From Rhabdornis inornatus (Eukaryota; Chordata; Aves; Passeriformes; Rhabdornithidae), in the NCBI GenBank assembly GCA_013397075.1, contig VWZS01008810.1, positions 2,775,920-2,839,919 of the forward strand: a DNA stretch of 64,000 bases, given 5' to 3'. The first letter of the stretch is position 1; the number at the start of each line of letters is the position of its first letter. The notes beneath the pieces are model-generated. The model was not told the origin of the DNA. It saw nothing but the letters and a program-made list of their open reading frames with translations, and did not search any database. This document shows, piece after piece, positions 36,181 through 48,275 of this stretch. The translations under genes were made by a program, and so were the position numbers.

Positions 36181-39100
36181 AAGGAAAAAGCAAAAAACCA
36201 ATGCATAAATAAGAGATATTCACAGAGAAGGCTATCTAATAAACTGTTAGGTGAAAATATAAAATAGCAGGGTATAATACATAAAGTAACTGAGATATTT
36301 TTGTTTATAACATGATGTTCAAAAAGCACCGAGTTAGAGCACACACACTGCATTTTGTCCTGCCACACCATTTTTCCTTTATGTGTTCCTTTTATCTGCA
36401 CTGGAAACAGAACAAAAACACTTTCCAGTATCATTAGCAGAGGGGAGCACGGGGGGTGTTAATAAACATAAAGCTCAATGTAGTACTTCAAATTACTGAC
36501 TAGTTCTCTGCCCAAAGGGTAATTCAGACCCTGCTCAGACTGTAAAACATGTATTTCATCATGCAACATGCAGTATGGCTACTTCTGTATGCATATCAAG
36601 GCCCCATTTTCTAAGTGCCATAGTCTTGACTGCTCCTATTTCTTGGCAATCTTGGTGCGGGTAGGTGCAAAGAGCTGTAGGTCTGCAACTGTAGCATGGT
36701 AATACAGGCTGCACTGTGTTTTTTCCTGTGAACCTGTAATAGAAGGGCTATCTTTTCCCGATTTACATAAAATTTTAAAAAATATTTTACCACCTATAAT
36801 TGGAATTACATGAGGTTGAAAACATCTTGCAATTTCAAGCAAGCTACTTGTGATAGGCAAGAAAACAGGTGTTTGACCAAACTCTTTAAGGAATGTACAT
36901 AGAAATAAACGGAAAAAACACAGGGAATAAATTCAACAGCTGGCAGGCCTTTCTCACTTTATGGAAGACAGGAGCATAGGTAAATTCAAGTGTCTCCACA
37001 TCGCCTGGGTGCCCTCAATATTTAGCAAATTATTTTGAAATTGCCGTTACAGAACACACCTGTTCAGTTTAGCACAGCTATTTGGAAGTGGTGAGTGAGA
37101 AACCAAGTTTCAAATTTTTGTTTGGTCTCATTAAGGCTAAGCACTTTTTTATACATCTCTGTTAGGTCTGGTATGAGCCCTCTCTGTCCAGTAGCAGAAT
37201 GGAACACTGGAGGAATTCTACTTGTAGTAATAATTAAGCATATGCTGCATTAAGGATGTTGGCAAGAGTCTCTTTCATCTTTGTCCTAACAACCAAGCTA
37301 CACATTCAGAATGCCTGTCATTTTCAAGTTCCTTCTGCAGGACATTTTCCAGTTTGTAGAAACAATTCAGTGAGGCATAGAAAAACCAGCTTCCCAGTCT
37401 GAAACACTGGGGCACTCAAGAGGGTTAACAAAAGTCATGTCCAAGCTATATCCTAAATATTACAGAATAAAAAATTAAGTTTACCTTCCACAAACCCTGT
37501 GTGAGTACTCACCAGTGGACCACTGTCTTCCTAGCTTTGTGCATAAATTCAATCAGAGACCCAGAAAACCCTTCAGAATAAAACAATATTTGGATCAGGC
37601 ACCTTTTTGCCAAAGTGACAACTTTGACAAGTCAGCATACTCACTGGGGAAAAAAATCATGTTGACAAAAAACATCTTGATCACCCTAATTGAAAACTCT
37701 GGCCTGGGCTGTGAATCTCTCCTTTGGTATGCAATTATAATGGGTAGCAGTCAACACAAAATCTAAACCAAAACCAAAACCACTCTGCATCTTCTTAAGT
37801 TCTGCTGCTTGAATTAAATTACTAGAGCCTGCTGTAAAACAATAATGATTTCTACTGTCAGAAACAATGTTTCAAACAGATGTGAACCACACAAAGCATA
37901 TGTGAAAAACGTGTGATCTGTACACTAAGGTCACAGAAGCCATTTAGACACCACATGTGAAATATGTGAAACACATGTGGAGGCATGATGCAAATTCACA
38001 TTTAGTTTGTCCTTTGGCAAGTATCAAGATCATAGGCTAAAAGAACTAAATCTCTCTGAGGCAAACCTTGTGCCTGTGAAACTTTCAATCTTTATAAAAG
38101 ATTAACTTTTTAAGAAATTCCCACAGGGCAGACTTCTTAACCCTTAAAATTATCCATTGCTAATGCTGCCTGATACGTCCTTAGTGGTGGAATACTGGAA
38201 TACTCTTGTTACCCTCTTTCTTAATACCTACTAAAGCAAAAGGTTAACAGCTCTCTGCCATCTGCTGCTGAAGAGCTAATCCTCGGGTGGTAATGCTGTC
38301 CTCACCCACTGGGCTTGCCTTGCTTTATCCAAGCATGTGGCAGTGTAGCACAGAGCACCGGGCAAGAGAAAAATCTTGTTGGAGGGAGCCTGAGGTAGAA
38401 CAAGTTGCTCACAAATTATGTTTAGTTGATGGTGATACTAATATACTGAATACTAACACTGAGGATTTGGCTAAGGGTGCCACTCGTCTGACCTAAATTC
38501 TCTCTCAAAACTGTTAGTTCTGAGCCAGCTGTCCAGACCCTCCTGTCAATGTAGAAACTCCTTCCCAAACCCCATTTACTGCAGATGAATGAACTTCTAG
38601 AAGTCAAAACCAGAGGGCACATTGGACGTGCCTGATGCATGAAGAGCCAACACCACCCATCTTGTCTACAGAAGTGCAAAGACACCCAAACTTTGTTCCA
38701 AAGCAGAAATCTCAGCAGTGGGCAAGTGCCCCACTGTGCAGGATCTACTCACAGCATCCTCAAAAGGAGTCTCTGACACACCCTGTCCCTGCAGCAGGGA
38801 CAGCCCTGCCAATGGGCTCAGAGCAATCAGGCCCCAAGGAGAGCCCTGTGTGGAGTAATGCTTGGCTTTTCATACTCATTTGCTCTCCTCTATGTCCCTA
38901 GAAATCCTGTGCTGTGGGAAATTGAAAGGTCTCCACCCTCCTCATCTTCTCAGCCACTTTTTCATCGCCTCAGCTGCACCACATGTGAGCTTGATAAAGT
39001 CAGAATTCATGTAGCTGAGAAAAGCTGTCTCTGTCTTGCAACTCCTCTTTATGCAATGACCCCAGTGGAATGATTCACAAGAATAAAGGTTTTTACATGG

Positions 39101-40849
39101 GAAAAAGTGTAACAGATTCTGGACCATTTCTTTCATTGCCACTTTTCAAATGAATCACAAAGGTAACTCTAATAGTAAAATGGGGATAACATACCTGATC
39201 CTGTTCTAACTGAAGACAATGGCAAGCTCCCCTTTGATTTTAAAACAAGAAAGATAAGACACTTAATAGAAAAATACAACATATTAACAAAGAATTTAAA
39301 TTTAAAGATAGCATTAATTTCATATAGATTCACATGCACCCACTGCTATCTGTCTCTCTCAGTTGCACATATTATGATGCTATATTTCAGAAAAAAATTG
39401 TTTATGAAATATTCATGGCAAAACAAATAACATCCATAAAAAATCAATTATGAAGTCAATTTGATTTTTATAATTTTTAATACACATAGCTGAGGTGCAG
39501 AGTGAAAAAATTACTAAGCCCTTAGCAGACTATTATAAGCTAGATAAGGATTTACAATACAAAATGCAGCACCCATAATGCTTGAAGGATGATGTCATGT
39601 CTTAATTATGTTAGCATTTAGTGGATATACATCAGCTCCACATCTTCAGATATTCAGAATTTACTCTGCCCTTTCTTTGACCCTGAGGGGTTTTTTTTAG
39701 ACAACTGAAGTAGGAAGAACATATTCAAAGCAGATTTTCTTTCAATATTCACAAAATGACCTCAGACAACAGGGGTTCAAGTGAGCTTTGGTTTTGGCTA
39801 TTTTTCCATCTCTGCTGCTTGCTAAGAGTTTAGAATCACAAGGGGCTGATGCTTCTCAGCTTCTTTCAAGGATCTGATCCTATACCATCAAAAGCCACAC
39901 TGTCATTATTTTCTGTCAGTCTTGAGGGTGCTCAATATGGCAAAAATTGGAGGACTGAAAACTGAAGATATTTTGGTCCTAGACTGGCTATAACTCTGCA
40001 GGACCATTTGAAGATTAAACAATGTAGGACATACAGACATATAAGTTTGCTGGTTTTTAGAAACAGGTTCATTCCATCATTCCTGTATCAGTCTGTGAAT
40101 GTACATAAGCACTTCCCAAAATGTAGCCACTAGAAAACCAGTCTCTTTTTTGTAAAGAAAGAATGTTCGTATTTAGTCAATTTTTCCACACATAAAAAAA
40201 GATGGACTCTCTAAGATCACATAATATTTAAAATTTTTTTATTTCTTTTGAATAGGACTATTAGGGGAATAAGCATAGAAAGGACTCTTGCAACAATCAT
40301 CAATATCTACTCTTAACTTTTATTTTTTAGGAGCTTGGCTACAAGCTCACAGAATTAGTCAAATCTTGTGTTCAAGGAGATTAATGAAGTTTGGAAAAGG
40401 AGCAAATGTGTCTGAACCTCTTCCAGCAAATATATTTTTTGATTTTTGTTTAATAGAGACTTTTTTTTTTCCAGAAAGGCTACAAAGTGACATATATGAA
40501 ATGGAACTACAGTAATTCATTGTTCTAAGACTGTTTTTCCCAAAGCATTATCATTACTTATCTATCAGACACATTCTTTGCCTTGGGATGCAAAGACACT
40601 CAGCATACATACCCAGTATAACTGCAGAAACCATGCCTTTTAATTCCTGTGATTCCTAGCACCCCTTCCCTCAGATTAGCCCCAGAAGAGTTTTCCCACA
40701 GCAAATCCCCACTGCATTCTATTGCAAGGATTTGCACCCACCATCCACAGAAGAGAAAAAAAAGCCAGAGCAGGAGGGGAAGGATTGTGTGGTTTGTGCA
40801 GTTCTAACCTGAAATATCATGTGTGCCATGAGATTGTGGAAGGTCAGAG
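36181..40849. other. Noncoding, nothing recognised apart from short palindromes
   Basis: No gene is recognised. Part 38280-38900 is GC-richer and holds overlapping open frames on both strands (38287-38496, 38422-38685, 38635-38901) without family signature; it may be an unclassified old repeat. A perfect palindrome of TGTCCCTGC / GCAGGGACA arms with a one-base spacer lies at 38784-38802. Confidence 0.5.
37951..37980. repeat. Inverted repeat CCACATGTG ... CACATGTGG
   Basis: Perfect 9-base arms at 37951-37959 and 37972-37980 are separated by 12 bases, and each arm contains the E-box-like palindrome CACATGTG. Further ATGTGAA words occur at about 37879 and 37899, so this motif is locally clustered. 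bHLH factors bind CATGTG-type E-boxes, but function is not shown. Confidence 0.85.
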
Positions 40850-42060
40850 GTGGCTTTCTTGGCACTCTGGCTCTCGGCATGCCCCCCGCTCCATCCACTT
40901 CCCGTTATATTTAGCTGGGCAACAGCATGTGCTCTGGATCCTTGTCACCCATTACATTAGTCAGTAGTGCTGCATAGATGTGAAAAAGAAAAATATGCAT
41001 ATAAAACAAACAGAGGTGAAGAAGGAGGGGGGGAAAAATATATCCATCTAGCAATTCTTTCTACCCGCTCTATAGACCCACCTCTGAGCTTGGATCTGAG
41101 AGGCGAGAGTGGAGATAAATGTGCTTCCATTTTCCTTTTTTTTTTAACCACACTGTGTTCCAAATGCAATTTTAATAAGGGTACTCTCCTTATATTTCCA
41201 AATAGCTTTGTTTTGTATCCATAGAGAGGGGGGAAGAAGGGGGGTGGAAACCTGAAAAAAAGACTCCAAAGTGATTAACTCTGAGATAATGAAGTCCAGT
41301 TTTCTATGAAGCACACGTCACGGAGTGAATTGCTGCTTGCTTTGATTTGTGCTTGAAATGTGAGACACACTGATTCCCAGATGGCTGTTTCATTGTGCAG
41401 AAAAGCAGAGAACACATACATTTCAGTTAACTTGCATATCTTTTCATTTATTCATATAATTGTGATATATATTCCATATTCCAGAATGAACCAGATGGTG
41501 AAGGGAAGGCTTACAGTGCAGCCACATTCCCATTCAATAACCTTGGCTGTCTGCACCAAACTCTTTACTGTGCCAGGTGTTAACATTTGGCTGCTAAAAT
41601 TTTGCTCTCTGGAACACACTGGGTGAAAGAATTCACTATCTCACATTTTCCCTTCTTGATATGCATAGTAAATGCCCTGTCATGCTAATAAGAGTTGCAG
41701 GTACACATCAAGGATGAAATGTGCACTCCCTAATAGAAGCCATATCTGATGTTACCATGATAAGATTTCACCATGACACGTTAAAAAGCATTTCTAATAA
41801 ATAAAGCTTTGCGTAGGAAAGACTGCAAGTTACATTTTCAGAAAAGTTCATGGGAATTCAGCCTGCACTCCTGTCTAACAATAACGGGAGTGGTGTGTGT
41901 AATTCCACCCACAGAGCCGGATTAACTAAAAGGATTTATTTTCAAGCAGTGAAACTGCTAAATTCTGGTACCAGCAGCAGAACTGTCTGCCAGTATCCTG
42001 TAAGCCTTTATTTCCCTAAGGCCCATACCATATGACATGTTTGGATGATGTTTAAACCAT
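40850..42060. promoter_or_regulatory. Candidate conserved noncoding region
   Basis: Complex sequence without identifiable repeats or coding frames. It contains ATTTCCAAATAGC, CACGTCACGGAG, GATGGCTGTTTCATTG, CCATTCAATAACC and CATGACACGTTAAAAAGC. Short G/A-rich runs at 41024-41035 and 41226-41247 may be simple-repeat insertions. The texture resembles clusters of developmental enhancers in gene deserts. This is inferred from composition only, and the edges are arbitrary. Confidence 0.3.
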
Positions 42061-43500
42061 CCCCTTGTGTATGTTCATCTTCTGTATTTTTATTATTCTT
42101 TTAATTATCTGCATATATATATTAATTCCAGAAAGTACAAACAGGCTTCACTGTCATTTCTCCACCACACTTTATATTATAACATCACTCATGAATGCTG
42201 GTTACAAGTTTCCAGGCAGACATGCGGTTGATCTAAATTTGTGGGACAGCAACATTCAGATATCTGCTTTCAATTTGTGTGCATGTTTTGCCCTGTTATT
42301 TTCTTTTTATGGTTGTATTAATTGTTACCAGAAGTCTGTATGAAACGACTGAGCATTCAAATGCTGGAATGCAGAGATCAGAAATGGCTGTTTCACTTGC
42401 TGTTAAGTGAAGTGTGTTCAGTTAGTTTATTATTTAACTTGAGTATAACAGCTAGAGATCTGAGTTTTGGACATCGAAAAAGAGCCAAGAGTCTTGTCTG
42501 ATGGGCAAATTCAGATGCCCAGCGCTTATGTAGTCATTTAATTGCTTGGAACTACATATAAATGTATAATTTCAGAAGTACAGTCTCTGGAGAACTAGTT
42601 TTTCTTTTTTGTTTTAATCACTGTGCCCAGATTAGTGAGGGCTAAACACTGTATTAACAGAAAGAATGAGTGGCTTTATCCACTTGGCTGGATATCAAAA
42701 TGGAACTGTTCCATGAATGGTCTGATCCAGTACCCGCTGAAGTCAGTACGAGTCTTTCCATTGAGTTCAGCAGGCACTGGTTTAATTACTAATTGCTGTA
42801 TTGCAACACCAAAGGGATGAGTAATTCCAAGTGCTGATTACCCACCACTGAACAACTGTCTCTGCAGAATCGACAGAGGGAGTCAGGTCTTCCTCCAGGC
42901 AGGCGCCTGAAAGGCAACATTTTTCCATGTGTGTTAATCTATGAATGATCTAAAAAAGTAGATTGTGATTAAGCAGTGGTGCAGGTTAACACACATAAGG
43001 AAAATTTTATCCCAAAATCTCTGCTTCTCTGCTGCTGCTGTCCCTCACTCCAGAAAGGCACACTTTATCTAAGAATTTAATTGCAAGCAATTTTAAAAAG
43101 TGAAAGATATCCAAGGTATAGATTATACAGTCTAAAATTCTCATTGTCCCGTGGAATATGCGCCTAAATGTCCCTTGAAGGTAATTTTAAGAAACCTGAT
43201 GAAGGCCTGGGGCTGCAAGAGCCAAGGAAGGGTTGTGGCCAGCATTTCAACCAGCAGCCTTGTAATGTGAATCTGTCACTGGGGATCTTTGGGTAGAACC
43301 CGATCAGGTGTAGGGAGCCCAGAGCTAGGACTTCCCACAGCAGCTTTTTTTGTGCTTCATCCTTTTTGCCTGTTTGGATTAAACATCTGTCCCCCTTGCC
43401 TCATTTAAGGTGTATTAATTGGTAAGAGCTCACAACAGGATCGAAATCATCAAGATTTATCTTTGCAGTGTGTCATAAGTTAGCTGCTGTACTGAGACTG
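42061..43500. promoter_or_regulatory. Candidate conserved noncoding region containing an ancient repeat
   Basis: This continues the previous stretch. It includes AT-rich homeodomain-type words (TTTAATTACTAATTGC at about 42781, GTGTTAATCTATGAATGATC at about 42930) and the inverted-repeat element at 42721-42785. No coding frame is supported. If conserved, part of it would be transposon-derived regulatory DNA. Confidence 0.3.
42721..42785 (+). mobile_element. Ancient amniote inverted-repeat element fragment
   Basis: Two arms, 42727-42747 (CCAGTACCCGCTGAAGTCAGT) and 42760-42780, are reverse complements at 17 of 21 positions around a 12-base loop containing AGTCTTTCC. Words such as TCTGATCCA, CTGAAGTCA and CTTTCCATTGA match, as I remember it, a repeat very common in turtle and crocodilian genomes and present as old relics in birds. 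I cannot give its family name with certainty. It is surrounded by sequence that may be conserved. Confidence 0.55.
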
Positions 43501-45685
43501 TTTGTCTCCCAGGGAAGGAAACATAACATGTGACTGAGAAGTCACTTAATGTTACATACCTCAGAACAGGTAGGAGTCTATTTGCCTGATAATCACAGCA
43601 GAAGTCTTGTAACTACAGGTCTTAAATCCTACCTCTCTCCATTGACACTAAGGGCAGCTAAAGTACAAACAGCACAAATATCTAACATTAGGTGTTAGAA
43701 ATACCTCCTACGAAATATTACCCATCAATTGCACCACTTCAGAAACAGTCAGTCACTGGCCATTTTGCTATTGTGGCCTAGGAGTCAAAGTCATGTTGCT
43801 CTTACTTGTGACAATGACTTAACAAATGCAAATATCCAACATGTAGGATGCATTTCTGTGCTCTACCACTATAGATAATGAAGGCAGGATGCAAATTTTG
43901 TCTGTTCACTTGTTCCTGATCTGATTCAGAGTGAATGGGAACATGGCCATGCCAGGGAACTAGTTAATGACAGCTTGCACAGCTTCACAGAAAACTTTAG
44001 TTTTAAAAGGAGTATAGATATCCCCTTTTATAAGTAAGACAGTTGTAAAGTCCGTACCACAAATAAAGAAAAGATAGAAAGGATTCTTCCTGATAGACAC
44101 AAATTCAAAACCATGTCTTCTGTTTCATTTAGAACAACGTTCATTTAGTGAGGCTTTGCTCCAAGCATACTGCAAACCTACATTGCTACATGTCCTCCCA
44201 TCATCATACCTATGCAGAGTCTAAATGCTGCAAATGTATGCATCCAGGACAGAGCTCAATCACTTTCTCTCATAAATGACTGACAGGCTGATTGCATACA
44301 GGCAGCAGTCAGCCCAAGCTCTGGTAAGGGGCCATATGTTGCTAGGAGACAAGGCCTAATGGCATGGGGAGGTATATGCAGGGGAGGTGATGGAGCTGGG
44401 GATCAGGGCAGAGAATATAAAAAGAGGAAGACCATTTTGTTTTTATCTCTGTAGCATAACCAGTGCATAAAAGCCTCCTTTCTTTCACGTTCATACAGCA
44501 GGAAGCTCCATCTTTCTCTGCAAGTGTTACTGTTCCCCACGTTCATATAGCTGAGGGAAAACTCATGACACCAAAAGTTTACAGTCCACATGTAAGTAGG
44601 CAAGTAAATGTAGACAAAGGGAAACTTTAAAAAAAAAAAAAGTCATTTATTTATTTATTTATTTTAATATATATAAAATAACAGTAGGTAGGAATTGAGT
44701 TTTATGCTCAACTTAACTTGTAACAGCAGAAGCCTTTCAAAGGAGCTGAAGGTGGTAGTCTGATGCATAAAAACAGGAAGACGACTGCTGCTGTAAACAG
44801 TCATATTAGTGCTCTGGTTGACAGATGGACCAGCTGACAGAAAAAAAGAGAAGAAAGAAAAAATGAACTGTGATGGATGCAGTAGCTAATTATCAGTGAG
44901 TCAAAAGACTCATGATTGAGGTGGAAGAGTATTTGTGAGATGCAGATGTACAGTGATTGTTCTTTAATTATTGCTATTACCATTTTAGAGAAGGGCAACA
45001 AAGTCCTGAGTAGAAAGCAACACAAAACAAAAAGAGACATAATACAGAAAAACAGAGGGTAAATGGAGCATTCTGAGAATGAAATATATACTGTACTTTT
45101 TTTTCTCTTTGAGATAAGGATGGAGAAGATAATAGTCATCTCTTCTGGTTATATCTTTAAAAGGCTCTTCACTTTTGTGTTTTGTTCCTTTTAGAAATGC
45201 ATAAAGAGATAGATGAGAACCCTATTTAAAAAATGTACACTGTTCACTCTATTTAAAATTTAGCATTCCATTTGTGGAACTTCTCATTCTAAATAGAAAA
45301 ATTCAGAAAAAAAACTTCAATGCAAAAACAGTTTAAAAACCTACACATATATGTGTTTTTGATCTGTGAGCCTGTTTAGTGGATTGCTTTAGATAGAGAT
45401 GATGCAGTGCTTCTTTACAAATATAAAATATAAACTTAGGTGAGCAAGAAAACTGCATCTATCCAGATAATAAACCAGGAACCATTACATGCCATGTGGA
45501 AGATAACTGTCTATTTTCCAACCAAATAATCTGAAAGGAAAAAGACCTTTTATTTTGTAAAAGTATGTTTGATAGAAGTATGGTAAAGCAAACATCAACA
45601 GAGGATCTTGTGGCTTGGAAAGAGGAATCATGAATATTAATTCAGGAAATCAACACAAGAAAGGTACAGAGCACACTGTTCATTT

Positions 45686-45717
<32 letters not shown>

Positions 45718-45735
45718 GAAAAAAAAAAGAAAAAG
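45686..45735 (+). repeat. A-rich low-complexity tract
   Basis: Fifty bases of A with scattered G (A18, GAG, A10, GAG, A11, G). Birds lack active L1, so this need not mark a retroposed transcript; I see no gene-like sequence upstream of it. Confidence 0.95.
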
Positions 45736-46915
45736 TGATAAGCCACTGAAGTGCCAGAAAGAGACAGAGCAAAGGCAACAATAATGACATGATTCAGGTA
45801 TGTAAATGAAAACACTCCTGGCAAGAAAAAGAAGTGAAGAGAAGCTGATAAAAGTAACCTCTTTTAGTACTTTCTACTAGTACTGTGCCTTTTGCAATAT
45901 GCCACTTTAGAAAAGCTGAGATCATAGCAGATCTCTGGATGTAGATCAGGTTTTATCAAAGCCTTTTGCTTTGTCTGTATGTTGAACAGAGAGTTGTATT
46001 TTAACAAATGCAGAAATAATGAGGGTTACAGATATCCAATGTAAGCACAAAAAGATACACTCCACTCTAATATTTCAAAGCATTGAGACTCACAACTGAA
46101 ACAGCACTGAGGATACACAAAATTCCAGCATGCAGTTGTCAGGATTTCTGGTAGTAAGGAGTCTCAGTCACATATCTTTCCTCTTTCCCATCCAAGGCAA
46201 AAGGTAAAATTCTGCAGAAGCTTAAAAGTGGTGTGTAGGTATTATGCACACTTCCCTATATACTGTATGTGTGAATTGGCACTTTAAAACAACTTTTAAA
46301 AGACCCTCAGACTATTTTAAATGAAAATGAATTTTTGCTTTTCTGCATGACTATACATTATGTCAGGTTATTAAAGGACAGTACACCTGGTCTAAAGCAC
46401 ACATTTAGATCTGCTAGCACTGTATCTCAATGCAAAGATTAATATTATTTTAGCTAAAATAAGTTGCTCCTTTGGGAGGTTTTCTCCTTTTATACCTCTT
46501 CCTTTGGACTCCAAGTCACAAGTTAAAATAACTGTTTCAGTTAAGCAGGGACAAATGTAACGTCTTTAGTTTTCATGAAAGCTTCTTGGTCTGTTTATTA
46601 CTTTCCTCCACATAAAACTACACTTGCATGATAAGCAGTGAAGTAGTTGGTCTGTTAGCTGGCCCCTCAAAAAAGTTGTTTCTATCCCAAAAAATGGATG
46701 ATGACATCTTGCCTGAGTTAATTCCAGCATCAAGGAGATACTCTTTCAGAACCTTGGAATTCCTTTTCACTCATTCTGCTTTGTCTCTTCTGCTTCTTTA
46801 GTTCCTAGCAACATTCTCCTTCACCAGATTTCAAACTGGTATGCTTTCTGAAGATACATTTTATTCCCACTTGAAAGCTCTACTCCCAGAAATTTTCACA
46901 TAGGATATGTAAAAT

Positions 46916-46957
46916 AAGGCCTTTGTATCTGCATAAAAGGCCTTTGTATCTATATAT
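46916..46957 (+). repeat. Imperfect 21-bp tandem duplication
   Basis: The core AAGGCCTTTGTATCT occurs at 46916-46930 and again at 46937-46951, a 21-base period, with AT-rich diverged ends. It looks like an older slippage event. Confidence 0.9.
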
Positions 46958-47659
46958 AGTAAAATCACTAAATCTGCTTAAAAATACATACTCTACATCC
47001 ACATAAAAATTAAGCTGACTGCCCATGGTGATCTGATCAACTGGTTTTATTTTTCTTTTTGATGCAGTTTTGCAACTGGAAACATAAGGGATGTGCTTTA
47101 CTGCATATAGAAATAAAGTATATTTTGCAAAGCCATGATCATTCTCTGCAGTAATTTTTCATTAGTATTACTTATGTTTCATTGTTTGGAAAGTGAACAC
47201 TACAGATATTGTTCCATACTTGGTACTGAAAAAAAAAAAAAAAAAGCAGTTCTGGGCAATAATTCAGTAATACTACCTCTATTACTGAAGGTTAGTATTA
47301 TTTGCCCTGAGCTTCTTCGTACCTTTTGTGGACATCTGGGGGATATTTAAAGCCTAAAAGTCCAAAATAGCTGGCCATGAGATGATCCCAAACCAGGGAA
47401 TGGATATTGGTGGGCTGGCCAGGAAGTGCAACATATAAACAACTAATTTTTTGCTGGCAGTACTTCAGGTCTCTGTCTTTTAAGAAGTGGCTTTGGAAGA
47501 AGATTCTGCTATGTTGTGGCAGTGGAATTCAGGACAGAAAAGAGATGCAAAGGTCTTAGAAATGCATTTTTCTGCTACCTTTTTTCTTGAGATTTGCACC
47601 ATTGTGCCCTGTCTAGGCTTTCTTACAATATTACTTTAGCAAAGGGTCCATCGTCCCAT

Positions 47660-48275
47660 AAGCCATGGAGTGATGCAGCCGTGAAGAAAGACACCCAGGA
47701 AAATCACAAAAAGCCATATAAAGGCCAGATTCTGCCGGTATAAGCCAGCAGAAGCAGATGCTTAAGATGCTAGGATGTATATGTAATCAAAATGAGGAAA
47801 CATTCTTGCCATTGTTTAAGTAATTGTATCTCCTTATGTGGACTATTGTGCATAATTCTAATAACCCATGTTAAGAAAATTTAATTCAAATTGTAACAGC
47901 TACACATAGCAAAGCTGAACTGATTAAGGAAATAGGGATCCTATTTTATAATCTGTGCTTACTTGGGGGTACAAAGTTTTTCCCACAGTATTAACAGAAA
48001 TATCTATACTGGCAAAATTTCTGTGCAGCAGATTGGGCTTTGAGAGTACAGCTTATTAGAATGACTAGAATGAAACCTAATACTGGAAGGGAGAAATGGG
48101 AAACAGCTACAAGGGACAAGACAGAAGGGATGTGCATGCCTTCTATAAACAGACCAAGAGGATAAATGTCAAAGAGTGAAATAAACTATTTAAGATAAAG
48201 GAAAATGTTGGTGTTAGGAGATACGCATATAAATTGTCTCCAAATGAAAGTAAACCATCAAAATGACTAGCATAG
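47660..48275 (+). mobile_element. Ancient CR1-type LINE relic, ORF2 3' part, plus strand
   Basis: The order of blocks follows the end of CR1 ORF2 as found in old CR1 subfamilies of reptiles and birds: a GTGATGCAGCCGTGAAGAAAG block, then CTAGGATGTAT, CATTCTTGCCATTGTTTAAG, and SPYVDYCA encoded at 47829-47852. Later come AATTCAAATTGTAACAG, TAAACTATTTAAGATAAAGG, ATATAAATTG and ACCATCAAAATGACTAG. A stop codon (TAA, 47853-47855) directly follows the conserved block, and indels are frequent. It is much more diverged than the CR1 pieces at 4.2 and 27 kb, so it is probably a subfamily that amplified before or early in bird evolution. The assignment rests on recalled consensus. Confidence 0.75.

Larger units (their letters stand above)
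43501..47659. other. Noncoding A/T-rich stretch with homopolymers
   Basis: No gene is recognised. It contains A13 at 44629-44641, (ATTT)5 at 44645-44665, an A-rich run with GAGA interruptions at 45686-45735, an imperfect 21-bp duplication at 46916-46957, and A17 at 47229-47245. An open frame at 44801-45139 (minus, 112 codons, Ile/Leu/Phe/Ser-rich) reflects A-rich plus-strand composition. Confidence 0.5.

Noticed and set aside
44408..44425. TATA-like TATAAAAAG at 44416 as a core promoter
   Set aside because: There is no CpG enrichment, initiator or downstream coding exon, and such words are common in AT-rich DNA.
44801..45139. 112-codon minus-strand frame rich in Ile, Leu, Phe and Ser, resembling a membrane protein
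   Set aside because: The hydrophobic bias follows from A-rich plus-strand sequence, and no repeated helix pattern or family motif is present.
45686..45735. Poly-A tract as the tail of a processed pseudogene
   Set aside because: No gene-like sequence precedes it, no target-site duplication is visible, and the A run is interrupted by GAG, as in a simple repeat.
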